From CAIQQQ01 sp037445025 (GTDB taxonomy: Bacteria; Pseudomonadota; Alphaproteobacteria; Acetobacterales; Acetobacteraceae), in contig JBBILI010000023.1 of assembly GCA_037445025.1 (NCBI GenBank), positions 15,044 to 79,043 on the forward strand: a DNA stretch of 64,000 nt, written 5' to 3'. This document shows, piece by piece, positions 41,287-50,169 of the stretch. Under the pieces are notes generated by a model. It searched no databases. It had not been told where the DNA came from and saw nothing but the letters and a program-made list of their open reading frames with translations. The translations under genes and the position numbers were made by a program. Position 1 is the stretch's first letter; each line of letters begins with the position of its first letter.

Positions 41287-42252
41287 ATGATTTTTTATAT
41301 CCTCCGTCGCCTCGCCCAGTCGCTGCTCCTCCTGCTGGCGATGTCGCTGATCGTGTTCCTCGCGGTCTACGCCATCGGCGACCCGATCGAGCTGCTGGTC
41401 AGCCCCCAGGCGAGCCAGGCCGAGATCGACGCCACCCGCACGGCGCTCGGCCTGGACCAGCCGCTGATACGGCAATACGCCCTGTTCCTGGTCAACGCCC
41501 TGCACGGCGATCTCGGCCGTAGCTTCATCTTTCACGAGCCGGCGCTGTCGCTGGTGTTCTCTCGCATGGGGGCGACGATGGAGCTCGCCGTCGTGGCGCT
41601 GGTGGTGGCAACGACCACGGGCGTGGCACTCGGCCTGTTCGCCGCCCTGCAGGCCGATCGCTGGCCCGGCCGCGTCATCATGTCTGGCTCGATCATCGGC
41701 CTCAGCCTGCCCACCTTCTGGGTCGGCATTCTGCTGCTGCTGTGCTTCACCTTGTGGCTCGGCTGGTTCCCCGCCATCGGCCGCGGCCGCACCGCGGAAT
41801 TCCTCGGCGTGTCGTCGAGCCTGTTCACCCTTGACGGCTGGCGTCACATGGCACTGCCCGCAACCACGCTGGCGCTGGGCAACGCGGCGCTCACCGTGCG
41901 CCTTACCCGCTCGGGCGCGGTGGAGGTGCTGCAATCCGAATTCGTCAAATACGCCCGCGCCCGCGGCCTCGCCCCCGGGCGCATTCTGCTTGTGCACGTG
42001 CTGCGCGCCGTGCTGATCCCGCTGGTGACCATCGTCGGCATCGAGTTCGGCGGGCTGATCGCGTTCTCCGTCGTCACCGAGACCATCTTCGCCTGGCCCG
42101 GCATGGGCAAGCTGATCATCGACAGCATTTACACGCTCGATCGCCCGGTGATCGTGGCCTATCTCATGCTGATCGTGGTGCTCTTCGTGGTCATCAATCT
42201 GGTCGTCGACCTGCTCTACCGCGTGCTCGACCCGCGCATCGGCGGCGCCTGA
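41287..42252 (+). CDS. ABC permease, DppB type
   Basis: 321 residues with six membrane spans, first ILRRLAQSLLLLLAMSLIVF. The binding-protein-dependent transport signature EFVKYARARGLAPGRILLVH contacts the ATPase. It pairs with the next gene (DppC type) to form the channel. ATG 41287 has no clear ribosome site, being 20 bases after repeat copy F. The stop overlaps the next start (TGATG). Confidence 0.94.
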   Translation: MIFYILRRLAQSLLLLLAMSLIVFLAVYAIGDPIELLVSPQASQAEIDATRTALGLDQPLIRQYALFLVNALHGDLGRSFIFHEPALSLVFSRMGATMELAVVALVVATTTGVALGLFAALQADRWPGRVIMSGSIIGLSLPTFWVGILLLLCFTLWLGWFPAIGRGRTAEFLGVSSSLFTLDGWRHMALPATTLALGNAALTVRLTRSGAVEVLQSEFVKYARARGLAPGRILLVHVLRAVLIPLVTIVGIEFGGLIAFSVVTETIFAWPGMGKLIIDSIYTLDRPVIVAYLMLIVVLFVVINLVVDLLYRVLDPRIGGA

Positions 42253-43133
42253 TGCGGCCGGAGCCCTCGCCCTTCTGGCTGGCCGCGCGTGACTTCGCCC
42301 GCTCGCCCCAGGCCATGTTCGGCGCGTTCATTCTCGTCGCCTTCGTGGTCCTGGCCCTCATCGGCCACTGGATCGCGCCGCAGAACCCGTATGATCTCAA
42401 GGCGCTGGACATCATGGACGCGCAGCAGCCGCCCGGCAGCGCCTCGATGGACGGCATGGTCTTTCTGCTGGGCACCGACACGCTGGGGCGTGATCTGTAC
42501 AGCGCCATTCTCTACGGGCTGCGCATCAGCCTCACCGTGGGTCTGGCGAGCACGCTGGCGGCGCTGGTGATCGGCGCGTCGCTGGGCCTGCTCGCCGGCT
42601 GGGCCGGCGGCTGGGTGGAGGCGCTGATCATGCGGGTGGCCGATCTGCAGCTGGCGCTGCCGGCCATTCTGGTCGCGCTGATCCTGATCAGCCTGGCCGG
42701 GCCTGGACTGGGCAACGTCATTCTCGCGCTGATCCTGGTGCAATGGGCGGTCTATGCCCGCACGGTGCGCAGCGTGGTGCTGGTGGAACGCCGCAAGGAT
42801 TACGTCACGGCCGCGCTGGGCCTTGCCTTGCCGCGCTGGCGCATCATTGTGCGGCATGTGCTGCCGAACTGCCTGCCGCCGCTGATCGTGGTGGGCACGG
42901 TCGCTGTCGGCGGCGCCATCACGCTGGAGGCGACCTTGTCTTTCCTCGGTATTGGCCTGCCGGCAACGCAGCCGTCGCTGGGCCTGCTGATCGCCAACGG
43001 CTTCGGCTACCTGATGAGTGGTGCCTACTGGATCTCGCTGTTTCCAGGGTTCGCTCTCCTGGCCATCATCGTGGCCATCAATCTTGTCGGTGACCGCCTG
43101 CGCGACGTCTTGAACCCGCGCCTTCGGAGATAA
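42252..43133 (+). CDS. ABC permease, DppC type
   Basis: 293 residues, with an N-terminal OppC-type transmembrane region (FILVAFVVLALIGHWIAPQ), then five further spans and the ATPase-contact loop RKDYVTAALGLALPRWRIIV. Together with the preceding gene it forms a heterodimeric peptide/amide permease. No ATP-binding genes (DppD/F type) follow: the next gene is on the other strand. The transporter therefore must use an ATPase from elsewhere, or ATPases have been lost. Confidence 0.94.
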   Translation: MRPEPSPFWLAARDFARSPQAMFGAFILVAFVVLALIGHWIAPQNPYDLKALDIMDAQQPPGSASMDGMVFLLGTDTLGRDLYSAILYGLRISLTVGLASTLAALVIGASLGLLAGWAGGWVEALIMRVADLQLALPAILVALILISLAGPGLGNVILALILVQWAVYARTVRSVVLVERRKDYVTAALGLALPRWRIIVRHVLPNCLPPLIVVGTVAVGGAITLEATLSFLGIGLPATQPSLGLLIANGFGYLMSGAYWISLFPGFALLAIIVAINLVGDRLRDVLNPRLRR

Positions 43134-43136
43134 GAA

Positions 43137-43177
43137 GTTCTTTCTTTGAAAAGAAAGAACCAAAGAAACTTTTATCA
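43137..43177. repeat. Dispersed hairpin repeat, copy G (left half only)
   Basis: Hairpin 43137-43160 (GTTCTTTCTTT...AAAGAAAGAAC) plus CAAAGAAACTTTTATC, four bases after the permease stop. It converges with the PBP gene and likely terminates the transporter operon. Confidence 0.82.
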
Positions 43178-45046
43178 CTTTAGATCGACGGCTATATCGT
43201 GAAATAGCCGCGCCGGAAGAGAGCCGCCGGTGATGCCGTTCATCGGGCGGTTGTCGTCGTTGCCCAACCAGATGCCGATCACCCGCCCATCGATGAAGCC
43301 GATGAACCAGGCATCGCGATAATCCTGCGTCGTGCCGGTCTTGCCGGCCACCAGTTGCCCCGGCACGGCGGCCGCGCGGCCGCTGCCGCGGCTGACCACG
43401 GCAGCCATCATGCGCACCATCATGGCGGCGATGTCCGGGTCGATCACCCGCGCCGGCGTCACAGCCGGCAAGGCCAGCAGCTTGCCATCGGCCGTGCCGC
43501 TCTCGATCGCCCGCGGTGTCACCAATATGCCGCCGTTGAAGATCGTGGCATAGGCGCCGCACATCTCCAGCAGCCCGACATCGGCCGTGCCCAGCGCCAG
43601 CGAGGCGTTCTCCGGCAGCGTGTCGGCGATGCCGAGGCGATGCGCCACCGCGATCACCGCCTTCGGCCCGCCCGCCTGCAGCAGCAGCCGCACCGAGGCG
43701 GTGTTGAGACTGTCGGCCAGCGCGTCCTCCAGCGTCACCTCGCCGCGAAATCCCCGCTCGAAGTTCGACGGACTCCAGGTGCCGATCTTGATGGGTGCAT
43801 CCAGCACCTCGTCATTCGGCAACATGCCGTGCTCCAGCGCGTTGAGCCACACGAACGCCTTGAACGACGAACCGGGCTGCCGCCGCGCCACGGCGGCGCG
43901 GTTGTAGCTGCTGGCGTGATAGTCCCGCCCGCCGGCCATGGCGCGCACAGCACCGGTGGCGGCATCCAGCACCACCACCGCCCCCTGGCTGACACTGGCG
44001 GCCGTCCCCGGCCCGTCGAGCAGCGCATCGAGCCGGGTTTCCACCAGCGCCTGCACCCGGCCGTCGAGCGTGGTGTACAACGACGCATCGGCCCCGTTCG
44101 GCAGCAGACCCTGCGCCCGCTCCGCCGCCCAGTCGGCAAACCAGCCCGCACCGTTGGAATTGGGCGGCGGGAAGCTGATCTGCGCCGCCGCCTCGCGCGC
44201 CTGGTCCTCGGTGATCACCCCGGTCTCGGCCATCGCCGCCAGCACCTCGCGCCCGCGCATCGTGGCGGCCTTCGGATCGACGCGCGGCGAGAAGCGGGAC
44301 GGCGCCCGCGGCAGGCCCGCGATCACCGCGCATTGCCACAGGTTCAGCTTGCGCGCCGAGATGCCGAAATACATATGCGCCGCCGCATCCACCCCCCAGG
44401 CGCCGGAGCCGAGATAGACGCGGTTGAGCCAGATCTCGAGAATCTCCTGCTTGGTGAAGCTGTGCTCCAGCCACAGCGTTAGCAGCACCTCCTGCACCTT
44501 GCGCTTGAAGGTGCGGGCATTGGTGAGGAACAGGTTCTTGGCCACCTGCTGGGTGATGGTGGAGCCGCCCTGCACCAGCCGGCCGGCCCGCAGATTGACC
44601 AGCGCCGCCCGGGCGATGCCGATGAAGTCGATGCCGGGATGCGACCAGAACCGCCGATCCTCGACCGCCACGGCGGCTTCCGGCAGGTATTTCGGCAGAT
44701 CCTCCAGCCGCAGCGATTCACCCACGACATCGCCGTAGCTGGCGTAGATATGGCCCTGCGTGTCGGACAGGGTCAGGCTGGGTTTGCGCACCGCATCGAG
44801 CGCCACTTCCGGGCGCGGCAGGTCGAGCGCGAATACGACCAGCACGCCGGCGCCGGCGACAGCACCCCAGAAGCCGAGCAGAAACAGCCATTTGACCAGA
44901 AACCACCGCCACCGCCGGCGCGGCCGCGGGGCCGGGATGTCGTCCTCGATCTTCGCGACCACCGGCCGGGGCGGCTCGTACAGCGGCGCCTCCGGCACCA
45001 CATAGCCGCGCTGCTGATCGGGGGCGATGCGCGGGGCGCGATACAT
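43175..45046 (-). CDS. Class A penicillin-binding protein (transglycosylase/transpeptidase)
   Basis: 623 residues. After a Pro/Arg-rich cytoplasmic N-terminus, one membrane anchor spans about residues 47-74. The GT51 domain holds catalytic Glu129 (VEDRRFWSHPGID) and GGSTITQQVAKN. The transpeptidase domain has Ser393 (SSFK), SLN 446-448 and KTGT 569-572, all intact. It polymerises and crosslinks peptidoglycan at the inner membrane. It is shorter than E. coli PBP1a (about 850), with no OB-like insert. Its start, ATG 45046, lies 12 bases from the end of the protease gene at 45058, so both may be co-transcribed. Confidence 0.95.
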   Translation of the reverse strand: MYRAPRIAPDQQRGYVVPEAPLYEPPRPVVAKIEDDIPAPRPRRRWRWFLVKWLFLLGFWGAVAGAGVLVVFALDLPRPEVALDAVRKPSLTLSDTQGHIYASYGDVVGESLRLEDLPKYLPEAAVAVEDRRFWSHPGIDFIGIARAALVNLRAGRLVQGGSTITQQVAKNLFLTNARTFKRKVQEVLLTLWLEHSFTKQEILEIWLNRVYLGSGAWGVDAAAHMYFGISARKLNLWQCAVIAGLPRAPSRFSPRVDPKAATMRGREVLAAMAETGVITEDQAREAAAQISFPPPNSNGAGWFADWAAERAQGLLPNGADASLYTTLDGRVQALVETRLDALLDGPGTAASVSQGAVVVLDAATGAVRAMAGGRDYHASSYNRAAVARRQPGSSFKAFVWLNALEHGMLPNDEVLDAPIKIGTWSPSNFERGFRGEVTLEDALADSLNTASVRLLLQAGGPKAVIAVAHRLGIADTLPENASLALGTADVGLLEMCGAYATIFNGGILVTPRAIESGTADGKLLALPAVTPARVIDPDIAAMMVRMMAAVVSRGSGRAAAVPGQLVAGKTGTTQDYRDAWFIGFIDGRVIGIWLGNDDNRPMNGITGGSLPARLFHDIAVDLK

Positions 45047-45057
45047 CGCGCCTCAGA

Positions 45058-45846
45058 TCACTTGAAGCACTGCAGAAACACCACCGACGGATTGGCGATG
45101 GCGCCGATCGCAGCCGGCCGCAGCTCCGCGCCGGAGCTTGCCGCGTGCTGCGGCGGCACCCCGTGGGACGACAGGAAGCTCGCCGCCTCCGGCCCCTTGA
45201 TGGCGAAATTGACGTTCTGCGGAATGTCGCCCCCGGTGATCTGCGCAATCCGCGCCGCGTTGAGCTTGGCCACCACCACGCCGATCACGTGGCCCTGCGC
45301 GTCCAGCAGCGGCCCGCCGGAATTGCCCGGCTGCACCGGCGCGGTGATGGTGAAATGCAGCGGATTGTCGCGAAGGCCCGACAGCGCGCTGACATCCCCC
45401 GTCGTCAGGCTCGGGCCGGAGGACAGCACGCCCGACAGCGGGAACCCGTACACCACCACGCTTTCGCCGCGCTGCACCGCCGGGCCGTCGCGAAACACCA
45501 GCGCCGGGCCGAAGCCGGGCGGCACCGACAGCACCGCGAGGTCTCGCCTGGCATCCGTCGCCAGCACACCGGCCGCCACGCGCCCGCCGGCGGCATTGCG
45601 GGCCGACATGCGCTGGCAGCCCTCGACGACGTGGTTGTTGGTCAGGACCCGCCCTTCCGCAACGATAAACCCTGAGCCGCTGGCAGCTGCGCGACCCTCC
45701 GGCGGCGGCGCCTGGCGCAGCGGCGGCAGGGCTGCGCCCAACGGCGGCGGCTTGCCCCCCTCCGCCCCCAGCGGAGGCGGCTTCTGGGCGTAGGCGGGCG
45801 CAGCGATCAGCAGGGCGGCGAGCAGGATTCGCATGCGCCGGACCAT
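45058..45846 (-). CDS. Trypsin-like serine protease, periplasmic
   Basis: 262 residues with a signal peptide (MRILLAALLIAAPAYA) and a Pro/Gly linker, then a trypsin-like domain with His72 (TNNHVVEG), Asp102 (DARRDLAVL) and Ser176 (PGNSGGPL). There is no PDZ domain, unlike DegP. ATG 45846 has GGAG eight bases upstream; ATG 45834 is possible. It lies directly upstream of the PBP gene with 11 bases between, so both envelope genes probably form one operon. Role may be protein quality control or processing in the periplasm. Confidence 0.88.
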   Translation of the reverse strand: MVRRMRILLAALLIAAPAYAQKPPPLGAEGGKPPPLGAALPPLRQAPPPEGRAAASGSGFIVAEGRVLTNNHVVEGCQRMSARNAAGGRVAAGVLATDARRDLAVLSVPPGFGPALVFRDGPAVQRGESVVVYGFPLSGVLSSGPSLTTGDVSALSGLRDNPLHFTITAPVQPGNSGGPLLDAQGHVIGVVVAKLNAARIAQITGGDIPQNVNFAIKGPEAASFLSSHGVPPQHAASSGAELRPAAIGAIANPSVVFLQCFK

Positions 45847-45918
45847 GCGCGAGGCTCCGCCCGGTTTGCAAGCCGCCCGCTTCCACCGCACACTTGGTCC
45901 CTCTCGCAGGGGGTGTGC

Positions 45919-46830
45919 ATGAAGGGTCTGTTTCTCGACGCCAACGACGATCTGGCCAGCGTCTTCCACAAGATGAGCCTGCCCACCGACCCGCAGGTGG
46001 ACGTGAACATGCAGGAGGACATCGACCAGTCCGAAATCCCCGGCCTGCTCGCGGGGTATCATTTCCTGCTGGACGATCACACCACGCTGACCACCGCCGC
46101 CATGGCGAAGTGCCCTGACCTCCGGCACGTCATCTTCCTCGGCACCGGCGCGCGCAGCTACATGAACCCCGAAGAGCTGGCCGAGCTCGGCATCACCGTC
46201 CACATCATCAAGGGCTATGGCGACACGGCGGTGGCCGAACACGCCATCGCCCTGATGTGGGCGGCATCGCGCCGCCTCGCCATCATGGATCGCGGCATGC
46301 GCGCCGGCCAGTGGCTGCGCAGCGAGGGCATGCAGCTCACCGGCAAGACCATCGGCCTGATCGGCTTCGGCGGCATCGCAGCCGAGGTGGCCCGCATCGC
46401 CGGCGGCGCCGGCATGCGGGTGCTGGCCTGGAACCGCTCGCCGAAATCAGCACAAGGCGTGACGTTCGTGTCGCTTGAGACGCTGCTGGCGGAAAGCCAT
46501 GTCGTCAGCCTGCATCTGCTGCTGAACGACGAAACCCGTGGCTTTCTGTCCGCGGACCGCATCGCCCAGATGCGCCCCGGCGCGCTGCTCATCAACACCG
46601 CCCGCGGCGCCGTGGTGGACGAAGCCGCCATGATCGCGGCGCTGGACAGCGGCCACATCGCTCACGCGGCGCTCGATGTGTTCGACGTGGAGCCCCTACC
46701 CTATCCGCACAGGCTCAGCACGATGGATTCGGTCACCCTCTCCGCCCACAGCGCGTTTCGCACCGCCGAGGCCACCGAGACATTGCTGCGCCGCGCGCTC
46801 GATATCGCGCAAACCGTGGCGAAGGGGTAG
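45919..46830 (+). CDS. D-2-hydroxyacid dehydrogenase family protein
   Basis: 303 residues. NAD Rossmann motif IGLIGFGGIAAEVARIAGG. Catalytic Arg in LLINTARGAVVDE, Glu nearby and His in TLSAHSAFRTAE. It reduces a 2-keto acid or oxidises a D-2-hydroxy acid. ATG 45919 has AGGGGG upstream. It diverges from the protease gene and is followed 14 bases later by tRNA-Leu. Substrate is not predictable; no partner genes next to it. Confidence 0.9.
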   Translation: MKGLFLDANDDLASVFHKMSLPTDPQVDVNMQEDIDQSEIPGLLAGYHFLLDDHTTLTTAAMAKCPDLRHVIFLGTGARSYMNPEELAELGITVHIIKGYGDTAVAEHAIALMWAASRRLAIMDRGMRAGQWLRSEGMQLTGKTIGLIGFGGIAAEVARIAGGAGMRVLAWNRSPKSAQGVTFVSLETLLAESHVVSLHLLLNDETRGFLSADRIAQMRPGALLINTARGAVVDEAAMIAALDSGHIAHAALDVFDVEPLPYPHRLSTMDSVTLSAHSAFRTAEATETLLRRALDIAQTVAKG

Positions 46831-46844
46831 ACTCTCGTACCTGT

Positions 46845-46926
46845 GCCCGCCTGGCGGAATGGTAGACGTAGCGGACTTAAAATCCGTTGCCCTTTGGGCG
46901 TACCGGTTCGAGTCCGGTGGCGGGCA
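46845..46926 (+). tRNA. tRNA-Leu (anticodon TAA)
   Basis: Acceptor GCCCGCC pairs with GGCGGGC, discriminator A46926, no encoded CCA. Anticodon stem GCGGA/TCCGT around loop CTTAAAA gives anticodon TAA (reads TTA/TTG). Long variable arm TGCCCTTTGGGCGT as expected for Leu; T-arm CCGGTTCGAGTCCGG. The truncated repeat copy H starts directly after it. Confidence 0.96.
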
Positions 46927-47020
46927 GAAGCAAAAAACTTTTATCGGGCTTCGCAACACTCTCCGGAAAGACCAAGCCCAACGGATAAAAGTCTTTTGCT
47001 TCTTTTCTTCAAAAAAAAAG
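46927..47020. repeat. Dispersed hairpin repeat, copy H (left hairpin missing, right one decayed)
   Basis: GAAGCAAAAAACTTTTATCG starts at the base after the tRNA-Leu discriminator. A centre CTCTCCGGAAAGA follows and then CGGATAAAAGTCTTTTG plus CTTCTTTTCTTC with a mutated right arm. The left hairpin is absent, as if replaced by the tRNA 3' end. It ends just before the stop of the lyase gene. Confidence 0.75.
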
Positions 47021-47023
47021 TCC

Positions 47024-47953
47024 TTACTTCCACCCTTGATACCAATCCTGAAACAGCTTCAGCTGCGTCACCGCAAAGTGCTTCTGACTTTCGCTCAGCG
47101 CATCCGTGGCATTGAAGTGCAGCGCATATTCCGGATTGCCGGTCAGCACCATCAGATATTTGTAGAATAAAACGAGGTCGGCCCCCTCATCGAAGCCGGA
47201 CAGGACGCCGAGCGCCGCCTCCAGCTCCAGCGCCCGCCGCCGTGCCGCCACGTCGCCCTGCGCCGCCTGTTCGCACAGCGCCACCAGGTGCAGCGCCTCG
47301 CGCGGCAGCACGTTGCCGATGCCGGTGATGGTGCCCACCGCGCCGCAGTTGACGAAGCCGTGGAACACCGCCGTGTCCACCCCCACCATCAGCGCCAGAT
47401 CCTTCGAACGCCCGGTGATGTGCTCCGCCGCATAGCTCAGCGGCTTCACACCGCCGAATTCCTTGAAGCCGACCAGGTTCGGGTAGCGCGCGTGCAGTTC
47501 GAAGAACAGGTCGGCCTTGGTCTCGAAGCCGTAATACGGGCTGTTGTAGATCACCGCCGGCAGGCTCGGCGCCGCGTCCAGAATGCCGGCGAAATGCGCC
47601 CGCTGTGCCGCCACGGACGGACCGCGTGACAGCACGCGCGGAATGATCATCAGCCCCTGCGCGCCGACAAGCTGTGCATGCGCCGCCAGCGCCGCCGCCC
47701 GGGCCGGGTTCTGCGCCCCGGTGCCGACGATCACCTTCACCCCGCCTGCCACCAGCCGCGCGACGCCTTCCATCCGCTGTTCGTCGGTCAGCAGCGGCCA
47801 GTCACCCATCGAGCCGCAATAGACGACGGCGGACATGCCGAGGCCGACCAGCTCCTGCGCCTTGCGCACCATGGCGTCGAAATCCGGCTGCCGGTCCGGC
47901 GTGCAGGGTGTCATGAGGGCGGGGATGGTACCCTGGAAGATGGCGGCAGGCAT
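47024..47953 (-). CDS. DapA-family aldolase/lyase
   Basis: 309 residues, class I (beta/alpha)8 barrel. Schiff-base Lys164 in VGFKEFGGVKP and Tyr136 in AVIYNSPYYGF fit the dihydrodipicolinate synthase/N-acetylneuraminate lyase superfamily. Residues are divergent from true DapA (no typical GTTGE motif; VYCGSMGDWPLL instead), so the enzyme more likely acts on a keto-acid or sugar acid. ATG 47953 follows AAGGAC. Single gene between repeat copies H and I, both of which can end transcripts. Confidence 0.88.
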   Translation of the reverse strand: MPAAIFQGTIPALMTPCTPDRQPDFDAMVRKAQELVGLGMSAVVYCGSMGDWPLLTDEQRMEGVARLVAGGVKVIVGTGAQNPARAAALAAHAQLVGAQGLMIIPRVLSRGPSVAAQRAHFAGILDAAPSLPAVIYNSPYYGFETKADLFFELHARYPNLVGFKEFGGVKPLSYAAEHITGRSKDLALMVGVDTAVFHGFVNCGAVGTITGIGNVLPREALHLVALCEQAAQGDVAARRRALELEAALGVLSGFDEGADLVLFYKYLMVLTGNPEYALHFNATDALSESQKHFAVTQLKLFQDWYQGWK

Positions 47954-47987
47954 GGCGGAAGTCCTTTATCAAGAGAGGAAGAAAGCA

Positions 47988-48084
47988 CTTCTTTTCTGAA
48001 TAGAAGAAGCAAAAGACTTTTAATCGTTTAGGCCATGATCCAAACGATTAAAAGTTTTTTGGTTCTTTTTTTCAAAAAAGAACC
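47988..48084. repeat. Dispersed bipartite hairpin repeat, copy I (full)
   Basis: Left hairpin 47988-48009 (imperfect), inner palindrome CTTTTAATCGTTT/AAACGATTAAAAG and right hairpin 48061-48084 (GGTTCTTTTTT...AAAAAAGAACC). It lies between two minus-strand genes and ends seven bases before the monooxygenase stop. Confidence 0.85.
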
Positions 48085-48090
48085 TCTTCC

Positions 48091-49434
48091 TTACTCCGCT
48101 GCCTGCCGCAACCCCTGCGCAAAGAACCGATTCTCCGGCCGTTTCAGCCCGAGATGCTCCCGCAGCTTGGTCCCCTCATACTCCGTACGGAACAGCCCGC
48201 GCCGCTGCAGCTCCGGCACCACCAGGTCGCAGAATTCATCGAGTCCCTGCGGCACGGTGTGGAACATGATGTTGAACCCGTCGCTCGCCTCCGCCTCCAG
48301 CCAGGCCTGCATCTGGTCGGCGATCTCCACCGGCGTGCCCACCATCTGCAGCCCGCCATAGCCGCCCACCATCTGCGCCAACTGGCGCACGGTGAGGTTG
48401 TCGCGCCGCGCCAGCGCCACCAGCGTGTCCCGGCCGGACTGGCCGGCATTGGTCTGCGGGATCTCCGGCAGCGGCGCATCGAGATCGAAGCCCGAGGCAT
48501 CGACGCCGAGCCGCATCGACAAATTGGGCAGCGAGCTGTCGGGGTGCACCAGGCTGTCGAGCTGCGCCTTCTTGGCGCGGGCCATCTCGGTGGTCTCGCC
48601 CACCACCACGAGGCAGGCCGGCAGGATCTTCATCTGAGAGGGATCGCGCCCGATCGCCGCCATGCGGCTTCGCACGTCGGCGGCGAAGCGCTTGCCGTCC
48701 TCCAAAGTACGGGAGCTGCCGAAGATCACCTCGGCGGTTTCGGCCGCGGTCTGGCGCCCGGCCTCGGAGGCGCCGGCCTGCACGATCACCGGCCAGCCCT
48801 GCACCGGGCGGGCGATGTTGAGCGGCCCGCGCACCGAGAGATGTTCGCCCTTGTGGTTCAGCACGTGGAGCTTGTCGGGGTCGAAGAACAGCCCGCTCTC
48901 CTGGTCGCGCAGCCAGGCGTCATCCGCCCAGCTGTCCCACAGGCCGGTGACAACCTTGTGGAACTCACGGGCGCGGTCATAGCGCTCGTCATGCTCCACG
49001 TGTTCGTCGAGCCCGAAATTCAGCGCCGCGTCCGGGTTGGCGGTGGTGACGATGTTCCAGCCCGCCCGCCCCGCGCTGATATGGTCGAGCGAGGCGAAAC
49101 GCCGGGCGATGTGGTAGGGCGCATCGAAGGTGGTGGACGCTGTGGCGACCAGCCCGATCCGCTCCGTCACCATCGCCAGCGCCGAGAGCAGGGTGAACGG
49201 CTCGAACGAGGTGACGGTGCCGCTGCGCCGCAGGGCGGACATCGGCATGTTCAGCACTGCCAGATGATCGGCCATGAAGAAGGCGTCGAACTTCGCCGCT
49301 TCCAGCTTCTGGATGAAGCTGACGAGATGTTTGAGGTTGAAATTGGCATCGGCATAGGCGCCGGGCACCCGCCACCAGCCGGTGTGAATGCCGACCGGGC
49401 GCATGAAAGCGCCGAGATGAAGCTGCTGTGCCAT
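48091..49434 (-). CDS. LLM-class FMN-dependent monooxygenase (NtaA/DmoA type)
   Basis: 447 residues of the bacterial luciferase-like barrel, NtaA/SnaA/DszA/DmoA subgroup: AFFMADHLAVLN, ASLDHISAGRAGWNIVTTANP and WPVIVQAGASEAGRQTAAE. It uses reduced FMN from a separate reductase to oxidise small sulfur- or amine-containing compounds. ATG 49434 is used; the frame extends 20 codons further upstream but without protein-like sequence. No reductase gene is adjacent. Substrate unknown; chelating agents or organosulfur compounds are typical. Confidence 0.92.
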   Translation of the reverse strand: MAQQLHLGAFMRPVGIHTGWWRVPGAYADANFNLKHLVSFIQKLEAAKFDAFFMADHLAVLNMPMSALRRSGTVTSFEPFTLLSALAMVTERIGLVATASTTFDAPYHIARRFASLDHISAGRAGWNIVTTANPDAALNFGLDEHVEHDERYDRAREFHKVVTGLWDSWADDAWLRDQESGLFFDPDKLHVLNHKGEHLSVRGPLNIARPVQGWPVIVQAGASEAGRQTAAETAEVIFGSSRTLEDGKRFAADVRSRMAAIGRDPSQMKILPACLVVVGETTEMARAKKAQLDSLVHPDSSLPNLSMRLGVDASGFDLDAPLPEIPQTNAGQSGRDTLVALARRDNLTVRQLAQMVGGYGGLQMVGTPVEIADQMQAWLEAEASDGFNIMFHTVPQGLDEFCDLVVPELQRRGLFRTEYEGTKLREHLGLKRPENRFFAQGLRQAAE

Positions 49435-49517
49435 GCTCGTTCCGTGCTCCGAAGTCCGTTGCCGGCATAAGGCACCGTTGGCGGCCCGGTTCAATGGACC
49501 CGGTCAAACGCCCTGGA

Positions 49518-50087
49518 TCAGTGATGCGGCTCGTGGCCGACCTGGATGGCGGTGTTGGAGATCCACACCGTGAAGGCGATGGCGATGGAGGAGATCAGGA
49601 ACACGCAATGAATGATCGTCTTCCACAGCAGCGCCTGGGGCGAGGTGTGATCGACATCGATATAGGAGCGCAGCAGGCTGATCGAGGAGATGCCGATCAG
49701 GGCAAGCGACAGCTTGATCTTCATGGTGTTCTCGTTGGTGTGGGCCAGCCATTCCGGCTTGTCGAGCGCGGAGCCCACCTTGATCTTGGCCACGAACGTC
49801 TCGTAGCCGCCGATGATGACCATGATCAGCAGGTTGGAGATCATCACCACGTCGATCAGCCCCAGCACGGTGAGCATGATCGAGGCCTCGTCCTCATCGG
49901 CCGAGAGCGAGAGGACGAGGTGGATGAGCTCCTTGCAGAACACCACGACATAGACCGCCTGCGCCACGATCAGGCCGAGATAGAGCGGCGCCTGCAGCCA
50001 GCGGCTGGCAAACACCGTGCGCGCCGTCAGCTGCTCCAGCGGCGAGGTCCGTCCGGTTGGCGCGGCGGTGCTTGGTTCATGGGCCAT
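49518..50087 (-). CDS. yqhA: YqhA/UPF0114 inner-membrane protein
   Basis: 189 residues, with four membrane spans (LYLGLIVAQAVYVVVFC, VVMISNLLIMVIIGGYETFV, SLALIGISSISLLRSYIDVD and IIHCVFLISSIAIAFTVW). IGGYETFVAKIKVGSALDKP is a family signature. Function is not established; no ligand or enzymatic motif is visible. ATG 50087. Short gap after it before the aldehyde dehydrogenase on the same strand, but no coupling. Confidence 0.9.
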   Translation of the reverse strand: MAHEPSTAAPTGRTSPLEQLTARTVFASRWLQAPLYLGLIVAQAVYVVVFCKELIHLVLSLSADEDEASIMLTVLGLIDVVMISNLLIMVIIGGYETFVAKIKVGSALDKPEWLAHTNENTMKIKLSLALIGISSISLLRSYIDVDHTSPQALLWKTIIHCVFLISSIAIAFTVWISNTAIQVGHEPHH

Positions 50088-50169
50088 GTCGATTGTCCGT
50101 CCCTTGGCAACGATTTGCTCAGTGATCCCGCATGGACCGTGCGAAATGAAATGACATTCTGTTGACGCG

